A DNA stretch of 64,000 nucleotides, taken from the NCBI GenBank assembly GCA_032158295.1, contig CM063253.1, positions 20,947,583 to 21,011,582 of the forward strand, read 5' to 3'. This document shows, piece after piece, positions 57,201 through 64,000 of this stretch (position 1 is its first letter; each line of letters starts with the position of its first letter). The DNA is from Pycnopodia helianthoides (Eukaryota > Echinodermata > Asteroidea > Forcipulatida > Asteriidae). Both the position numbers and the translations under genes were made by a program. Under the pieces are notes generated by a model. That model saw nothing but the letters and a program-made list of their open reading frames with translations. It had not been told where the DNA came from and made no database searches.

Positions 57201-60200
57201 GCTACGAACTGGACAGCTATTTTTGCCATTTTTTCAAGCTGGTAGGCCAGATTTCAAGCTGATGACTCGGATGAACTCAATTTCTTGAGTGACTTCAGTC
57301 GTAAAGTAACGTCTTATACAACCGATATTGTTTACCTCAAAAACGCCCAATATAATGCGCAGTTTTTCGCATTCTTATCTTACGGTTTCATGGATAAGTC
57401 ATAAAATATGTAGTTCATGCAATTACAATGTATCAGGGTCATTGACGTCGACAGTCTGTTACTTAAGTGTCATTTCACGTAAGTACTTAACATATGTGTC
57501 CACGGTCAAATTTTTTTAATTTTAAATACTTTATGGGTGGAAGATACAAGTGAAAAAAATGGACATTTCAAATCTATATGTAGCCCGTTGTCATGGTAAC
57601 AGCTCATTTTGTGTTTTGGGCATTTTAGGCCGATTTGGGGTCTGAAAAGCTGTTTTTGCTCATATTTATAACTCCACCCTACCAAAATGCAAAGTTATTT
57701 CGTAAAACCTTTTATATCACCACAAAGTATCATCCTTGGCTTTACTTTAGAAAAAAAATTATTGCTATAAATTTTACCCTATTTTTGCATCATGCATTAG
57801 AGCATGTTTTTAGAAAAAGCAAAATCAACATTTTTACCCTATTTTTGGCCCTCAAAATGTCAATTTGCCTGGGGTCTCAGAAAATTTTCCTTTTGGTTGT
57901 GATTAGTCATAAAATATGTAGTTCATGATGACGTTTTTTTGTATTAGTGCAAATCATTGCTCCGTAAAAAGTTGGGAAGGTAGTGCATTCTGCTCTACCA
58001 GCCAGGCTCCATGTGGATGATACCCATGCCCACATCCTTACGGACTGTGAAGGGGGTAACCCTGTTTCAGCCCCAGGAGTAGGTGACAACGTGCCCCCTG
58101 GTGTCAGTTGATTTGGGTCAACAGCCCAAATCAGTTAAGTGCAGCCCTCACCTTGAAGTGGCCGTCCGGCCTTGTAAGTTAGGTGATATCTCATAAAGAA
58201 AAAACATTACGTTGTCGATTTGAACATTTTGTTTTTGGAATTTGACAAATAGTTTCGGTAATTTGGTGCATCAGCTATAAGTGACAACTATCCCCGTGTG
58301 GTGGAATGGTTACATCACATATTTCGTGCCTTAGGCTTGAAGTTATATCGACAGTTTTCTACCTTCGTCCATCGTGGTGTCCAGAGTCTGAGATATCGTG
58401 TATGACAGCAGATTTGGGGTGCATCTTTGCGGTCGTAACCAATAACTGTTTCAGTTGAATTGGCCATTGGTTGATCACTTGGCAATGACCGAAACAGTTA
58501 TTGGTAACAGCCGCGACAACGCACCTTTGATTGCGGAACGAGGTTAATGAACAATCTCGAGCTACAATTAAGCGTTATTAATTATGCACAGAGTTCGTCA
58601 GCATTGGAGACCTAGTTTGCATAATGATCACGTGTTTGTGTTACACGTGACGGGGAAACGGAGTTGCAATCTTTGTCACGATCTGGTACGGAGAGGTTCG
58701 TTGCCGTGTTGTGATTGGCTAATCATCTGGTTTGTTTGTTGCGCTTTTGTATCTCAAATCAGAAAAAGGAATGTGCAACATATACAGAAATAAGCCAATC
58801 ATAATCGCTACGAACTGGACAGCTATTTTTGCCATTTTTTCAAGCTGGTAGGCCAGATTTCAAGCTGATGACTCGGATGAACTCAATTTCTTGAGTGACT
58901 TCAGTCGTAAAGTAACGTCTTATACAACCGATTTTGTTTACCTCAAAAACGCCCAATATAATGCGCAGTTTTTCGCATTCTTATCTTACGGTTTCATGGA
59001 TAAGTCATAAAATATGTAGTTCATGCAATTACAATGTATCAGGGTCATTGACGTCGACAGTCTGTTACTTAAGTGTCATTTCACGTAAGTACTTAACATA
59101 TGTGTCCACGGTCAAATTTTTTTTATTTTAAATACTTTATGGGTGGAAGATACAAGTGAAAAAAATGGACATTTCAAATCCATATGTAGCCCGTTGTCAT
59201 GGTAACAGCTCATTTTGTGTTTTGGGCATTTTAGGCCGATTTGGGGTCTGAAAAGCTGTTTTTGCTCATATTTATAACTCCACCCTACCAAAATGCAAAG
59301 TTATTTCGTAAAACCTTTTATATCACCACAAAGTATCATCCTTGGCTTTACTTTAGAAAAAAATTATTGCTATAAATTTTACCCTATTTTTGCATCATGC
59401 ATTAGAGCATGTTTTTAGAAAAAGCAAAATCAACATTTTTACCCTATTTTTGGCCCTCAAAATGTCAATTTGCCTGGGGTCTCAGAAAATTTTCCTTTGG
59501 GTTGTGATTAGGGCTAACATTGGTTTTTCATATCTGATAAGAACAATTTGGGCAATTGTATCCTGTTGTGACAGTACTGCCTCCAAAATTGACTTTTTCC
59601 CCCAAACAAGAAAAAATGCATTTTGAAGTTTTTCTCCTAGTTTGAACTAATATCATTAAAAAAGTACACTTCCATCAATCCGGCAACTTGTTTTAAGCAC
59701 TCTGTAGGCTTGTGGAAAACCCCACATTGATCAGAAGTTTTTGATGACCCAAATGTCGGATTTTAAGATATTGAATCGAAAAAAGTACCAAATCTGGCCT
59801 CATTAAACTCTTGTCACTGCAATTGCATCTTACTGATTTAGGTTGAGCATGTGCAAGCATTTACAACCTCTTTTAATTTTGCTTCATAAAGTGATCTCTT
59901 ATGCTTATCTTGCAATTCTTGTGTATCAATGTTGAGATCATGGCAAACTGTTTACAACACTTTGAAGCTGAGACTGTTTAATTTCCCAGATCTGTTGAGT
60001 TCACAAATATTGAATGTGTTGGACATGATTGGATGTTCCAGACCGACTGCCTTAAGAACAGAAGCCAGGAGTTGTTTATGGTCTCTTTCTCTGTCCTCCT
60101 CAACTGTTGGTGCCACAGCTCTAACCTTTGATTCAATTCGGCTAAAATGGCTTGAAATCTGTTGTGCCGTCAAGAACTGTGATATAGTGAACATCCTGTT

Positions 60201-63200
60201 TCCTTGGGGTATCTGTCTTTATACGTATTTCTTTTGCAACAATAGCAGGGTCACATTTGTTTCCACTTACTTCACTCAGATTAAACTTTTCATTTCGGAA
60301 ATCCTTTAGTTTTTTGTTTGGACTGTCGATGTATCTGCACTGCCCAAACTGCAGGCAGTTGTTTGTTGCCCGGAGCTGGGATTGTATTCGCTTCTATACA
60401 TGGGATGACTCTTGCCTAAACACAAACTTCTCTTCGTACACAATTTTCACCTTGTCATGAAGTGTGTGCTTTTCTAACCATCTTGTGTGATTGCCACATA
60501 GCAAATGGTGATTCAAGTCACCCAAAGTCTCGTAGGAATCAATGCATCCTTCTTCGGGACAGGGAAAAAGCTCCGATTCACGCATATCCTCATCTTTGGA
60601 ACTTGCACTTTGTTGTTTCACACTTTTACAGCCCGGCCTCTGTCTTACATGGACCTCTTTAAACATGCTCCCCTGCTGCTTAGGGCCTCTTTGAATTGTC
60701 AGTGATGGAGCCTCAACTTGTTTTATAGTTGCTCGGACGACAATGATGGTTGCTGGCTTGATACCATAGCCTCTCCAAGCATGCACACCATCATCTACAT
60801 ATTCAAAATTGGTGAATTGTGTGATGAGGGGGGGGGGGTAAAACCCGAGATTTGGGTCATCACGCCGCCATCTTAGAGGTACAAACGATGATGCAACAAT
60901 GGAAAACGCATATCTCCATACGCGCGGCGTGCTGGATGGGCCAATGAGCAACCTTCTTTTGACCTATAGCCGAGGGCGCCCTACACAAATGACGTCATGT
61001 GCATGCATTCGGTACTTGCACGGATCCGCCATGTGTGTGTAGAGCCTCGACTTCATGCTTCATATTTTGTATTGTATTTATGTATCTATTTGGATAGAAG
61101 TGTCAAAAATTTCCGTACATTATTCCGAGTTATATAATGCTTCTGATTCACTGCCGTACCCAACTCGAGGCTCTCACGCAAATAGCTGACCGTGCAAAGG
61201 GCGAATAGGACCTAAGCAAATAAAACACAAAGTTGAAAGTGAACAGTAATATCTAATCACCAATGTCTTTTGTCAAAAGAGAAGACTTCAATGCTAGGTA
61301 TGTTTCGTACATTTTAATAACATTTATTCAGGGCCTACTTCTTTAAATGTTTCTTGACCCATTCATTATTGCCCATTCTTTAATGGCTGCCAGGGTTTGA
61401 AAACATATATCTTAATTATATATTTTGCCTTGAGTTCGAAGCTTGTCAACCTCTTACCGAGATAGAGACTCTGACGAGAACTAAAACACCGTACCTCGAT
61501 CCCACAGCTAGATTTCTTGCTTTAAAAAAATGAACCGTTCGTTTTCGGTGTCTGCTGAATTGACAACTGTAATAGTCCATATTATTTGGTTTTGCCCTCA
61601 TGCCGCTGGTCTTAAAGCACTGTATATTCAGTATTTTCAGGAGTTCTGTGGAAAGAAAATCCACTGGCATGTTACTCGGTTGGGATTCGAACCCAGGCCT
61701 GTGAATTTGTGTTACACAGGACTCGGGAAATTTACTGAGTATATGGAGCTTTACATACATCGGTGTAAGGGCAAAACCAAATAATCACCTTTATCCCCGA
61801 TGCAAAATTAACATCTGTATTATAATAATCCACTTACTGGTAAAAGAATCGTGTACCGATATAAAGGGGGTGCTACCTGCAGAATAAATACAAAGGAAGG
61901 AAAGAGTCAAGACAAGGAATGTAACACCTCGACATCTGGTGAACGTTTGCTTAAAAGAATATTTATAATAGTTGGACGGTCCTATCTGGTTTAAATTGTC
62001 TCTTTCTATTTCTCATTACAGCTTCCTCGCTTTTATGAATTACTTTTTATTTGACAAGTGATACTGTAATGTTGACATTTACTCTCTGTTTTACAGGCAC
62101 AACCCCTGAAACTCCCAACAGGGTGATCCTTCCACCACCCCCTCCACCCCCTCCGAACCCCCCACAAGACTTCCAGCGGGACGATGACGAGACCAAGGTA
62201 ACAGATCCTCCCGTGACCAAGGACCCTCTGGAGCCCGTTCTCGAGCTGATCAAAACGGGAGGGAAGGAACTGATTGTGAACATCGAATTCAAATCGGTTT
62301 GTACACATTCAATTAGACCTAATTTATTGGCTGATACAGACTTGTTGAATTAATACCACAAGTTAGGGTATATTACTGTACTAGTATATAATATACCAAA
62401 TGAGAACTGGAATACCAAATGGGCACAAGAATACCAAAGGGGCTCCAGGTTACTGATTGGCCCAAGTATACCAAATGGCCCAAAGATACCAAGTTGGCTC
62501 CAGGATAACAAATGGGCCCATAATACCAAATTGGCTCAAGCAGGATAACAAATGGACCAGGATAACAAATGTTAGCTCCGGGATACCAAATGGTCACAAG
62601 GATACCAATTGGGCATGGTTCTGGGTACCCTATGGTCTGAGGAAAGATAACATCTCTCAGAAAGACTATTTTGATTATCTGTTTCATTTAAATGAACTAC
62701 TTAAAGGCACTGGACACTATTGGTAATTACTCAAAATAATTGTTAGCATAAAAACTTACTTGGTAAAGAGCAATGGAGAGCTGTTGGTAGTATAAAACAT
62801 TGTGAGAAACGGCTCCCTCTGAAGTAACGTAGTTTTTGAGAAAGAAGTAATTTCTCAGTAAAATGTTTGAATTGATTTTGAGACCTCGCGCGTGAGGTCT
62901 CGACATCAAGCAATCAAGCATCTGAAAGCACATAACTTCGTGTGACAAGGGTATTTTTTCTTCCATTATTATCTCGCAACTTCGACGACCAGAGTTGAGT
63001 TCAAATTTTCATAGGTTTGTTATTTTGTGCATATGTTGAGATACACCAAGTGAGAAGACTGGTCTTTGACAATTACCAAAGGTGTCCAGTGTCTTTAAAT
63101 CCTTGTGAAGTTAATGTTAGCGCATTTGGTGACACTATTACGGAAGCGTAGTGCCGCTACAAGAATTTTTAAAAAATCTCTCTCTTATCGTGTACGTTCA

Positions 63201-63780
63201 CGATAACTTATTGTGTACGTACAGTTATCGTGGACGTACACGATAAGATGTGGCGGCAATACGTTTCCGTACCCTTTAGCAACATGCTTGATTTTATTTT
63301 CACAATTTTTTCCCAAACTTTGTGTTTCAGTTTGATGCGACGGAACAGGAAAAGCTCCAGATAACGATGAGCGATATTTGCAATGACTACTGTAAAACCA
63401 AGGGAAACTGTGAAGGGGACTTCAAAATAGTGGGGTAAGTCATTGCTTCATAAAACCTCTTTTGCAGTGTTTAGAATTATCAGTGACGACGGTTCTACCA
63501 GAGGAAAGAAACCTGCAAAACTGTTGGAAAGTGTTGATGCATGAGAGATTATTGTGTAATCCAATACTAGGACTCGATGTTGTAAACTGTATCGACAGTA
63601 TTATATTTGGACATATTATTGACAACGTATCAAAAGCAACTTGATTCTTGCCACAGCTGGATTTGTTCACACACACGCACTAAAATTGTAAAATGTTTCC
63701 CTTGGAATATTTAGTAGTAGGCAGGGAGCCGGATACCAGACACAGTGTCATGACATCACCGTGACAATACAGACTTATGG
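54212..63780 (+). CDS. Secreted or membrane protein, first four exons (continues beyond window)
   Basis: Exons 54212-54278, 62097-62296, 63331-63434 and 63715-63780, all GT-AG and phase-compatible (1, 0, 2). Exon 1 is a signal peptide (MRSSVVLILFSTVLLCG, then RVCCQ before the junction). Exon 2 has a proline run (PPPPPPPPNPP) and an acidic/Thr linker, then the start of a domain (LELIKTGGKELIVNIEFKS). Exon 3 adds EKLQITMSDICNDYCKTKGN with paired cysteines, exon 4 CHDITVTIQTY. Alternating beta-like strands and Cys suggest an extracellular SEA-like or small disulphide domain, but I do not recognise the family. The exon 4 start is ambiguous by 3-6 bp (tandem TAG). The final donor is GG|GTACGT at 63781. 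Intron 1 is 7.8 kb. Confidence 0.7.
54387..54784. mobile_element. MITE family C copy 4
   Basis: Starts TTTATAGGAACATTACAGAA (TTAA changed to TTAT) and ends ATTCTGTAATGTTCTTTTAA. It sits 110 bp inside intron 1 of the secreted-protein gene. Confidence 0.85.
55094..55502. mobile_element. MITE family B copy
   Basis: TTTAAAGGCAAAGTTTACCT on the left, AAAAGTTTCCCCTCCTTTAA on the right. Central words GAAACGTTTCTCAGATTGAAA. A short duplicated GTTACCAAGTAAGATTT near the right end marks a local rearrangement. Confidence 0.75.
55503..56310. other. Intronic, nothing recognised
   Basis: Intron 1 of the secreted-protein gene. The plus frame at 56,091-56,324 has no family pattern or splice support. Confidence 0.35.
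56320..59531. repeat. 1,606 bp tandem duplication, two nearly identical copies
   Basis: Copy 1 is about 56,320-57,925 and copy 2 about 57,926-59,531, offset by 1,606 bp. Differences are few (T-run lengths, AAAAAG to AAATAG, TATTG to TTTTG, TCTAT to TCCAT). Each begins with a headless SINE body (CAAATCATTGCTCCGTAAAA, GTTTCAGCCCCAGGAG). Paired frames at 56,978/58,584 and 57,328/58,934 are duplicates of non-genic frames. The junction at 57,905-57,927 repeats TCATAAAATATGTAGTTCATG from inside copy 1 (57,399). Confidence 0.93.
59952..60951 (-). pseudogene. Fragment of a C2H2-bearing orphan protein family, minus strand
   Basis: Two separated minus-strand segments belong together. The first (60951-60394) has TQFTNFEYVDDGVHAWRGYG, then a C2H2-like finger CPEEGC plus LNHHLLCGNH and KHTLHDKVKIVYEE. 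The second (60206-59952) reads FLTAQQISSHFSRIESK, then HPIMSNTFNICELNRSGKL. I remember these words in this order from uncharacterised, repeat-associated proteins of cnidarians and echinoderms (CPEEGC...H-L-x-C-G-x-H; FLT-x-Q-Q-I-x-x-F-F-S-R). The segment between has stops in the needed frame, so it is broken or holds an unrecognised intron. Confidence 0.5.
60999..61210. repeat. Dispersed repeat family E, copy 3
   Basis: GCACGGATCCGCCATGTGTG, TTTGTATTGTATTTATGTATC, TTATATAATGCTTCTGATTC and GCTGACCGTGCAAAGGGCGA in the order seen at 16,940 and 41,170. Confidence 0.65.
61445..61790 (-). mobile_element. Possible SINE with tRNA-like box B, minus strand
   Basis: Minus strand carries GGGTTCGAATCCCAACCGAG (about 61,679-61,698) after a hairpin GTCCTGTGTAACACAAATTCACAGG. 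No repeated copy lies in the window, so the call rests on box B only. Confidence 0.35.
62385..62640. repeat. Degenerate minisatellite of ATACCAAATGGGC units
   Basis: About a dozen units of roughly 18-22 bp built on ATACCAAATGG or ATAACAAATGG with variable spacers (GGCTCCAGG, CACAAG). It lies in intron 2 of the secreted-protein gene. Confidence 0.75.
62702..63098. mobile_element. MITE family A copy with internal hairpin
   Basis: Starts TTAAAGGCACTGGACACTAT and ends GGTGTCCAGTGTCTTTAA. The middle has GAGACCTCGCGCGTGAGGTCTC, a perfect 22 bp hairpin, around 62,880-62,901. This is the best preserved family A copy. Confidence 0.85.
63139..63273. mobile_element. 135 bp foldback element
   Basis: Outer arms TACGGAAGCGTAGTGCCGC and GCGGCAATACGTTTCCGTA, inner arms CTTATCGTGTACGTTCACGA and TCGTGGACGTACACGATAAG. 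It lies in intron 2, about 60 bp upstream of exon 3 of the secreted-protein gene. Confidence 0.8.
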
Positions 63781-64000
63781 GTACGTTCGATTAGCCATCA
63801 CGTGATACTTGTGTCTGCCCCGGGGGTGAGCCACCCCAACCCCAGCTCGCAAGGGGGTCTCTGGTGAGATGCCCAGGTATTATGACGTATCAAACCAAGA
63901 TAGCAGGGACAAGATGAATTAGACATGAGAACAAAAATACACAAATTTATCGTCTCGAAACAATTATGAGAAATGGAAAGTAAACGCACTTCCAGAAAAA

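Noticed and set aside
56978..58793. Two identical 69-codon frames
   Set aside because: They are the same non-genic frame present in both copies of the 1.6 kb tandem duplication.

Overview
The window is eukaryotic nuclear DNA. Split coding exons have GT-AG borders and matching phases, introns run from 0.3 to 11.6 kb, AATAAA poly(A) signals are present, and most of the sequence is transposon remains and tandem repeats. The repeat types (tRNA-derived SINEs with a deuterostome-like body, TTAA-ended MITEs, CR1/L2-like LINE tails) and the CARD/ubiquitin-like architecture suggest an echinoderm, most likely a sea star. That placement rests on recognition, not on a search.

Layout. 1-8,100 (+): the last two coding exons of WDR36 (UTP21), a ribosome-biogenesis WD40 protein, split by a 6.4 kb repeat-filled intron. 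8,100-14,800: intergenic, with MITEs and a 378 bp foldback element. 14,822-31,268 (+): a six-exon gene I can assemble completely. It encodes a 1,129-residue protein with two N-terminal CARDs, a basic linker, about 460 residues of coiled coil and four C-terminal ubiquitin-like folds. Its 11.6 kb first intron carries a near-perfect 26 bp satellite (about 41 copies) and a 46-copy 20 bp array inside a large foldback structure. 31,300-43,700: repeats, nested insertions, diverged duplicated segments and a pseudogene scrap of the CARD/UBL last exon (39.7 kb). 43,826-44,446 (+): an intronless Ras/RASD-like small GTPase with a TATA box, no CAAX box and altered G motifs. 44,500-49,800: MITEs, a SINE and a decayed chromo-barrel fragment. 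49,990-51,736 (-): a two-exon gene candidate whose second exon resembles the gasdermin N-terminal pore-forming fold. 54,212-end (+): the first four exons of a secreted or membrane protein (signal peptide, proline run, cysteine-bearing domain) that continues past the window. Its first intron holds a 1.6 kb tandem duplication and a minus-strand fragment of a C2H2-containing orphan family.

Biology. The most interesting content is the CARD-CARD-coiled-coil-(UBL)4 protein, whose layout is that of an oligomerising death-fold signalling scaffold. A possible gasdermin-like gene lies 19 kb away, and copies of the CARD/UBL gene's 3' region are scattered between and inside them. A functional link between the two is inference only; the sequence shows proximity and shared repeat or duplicated segments, not co-regulation.
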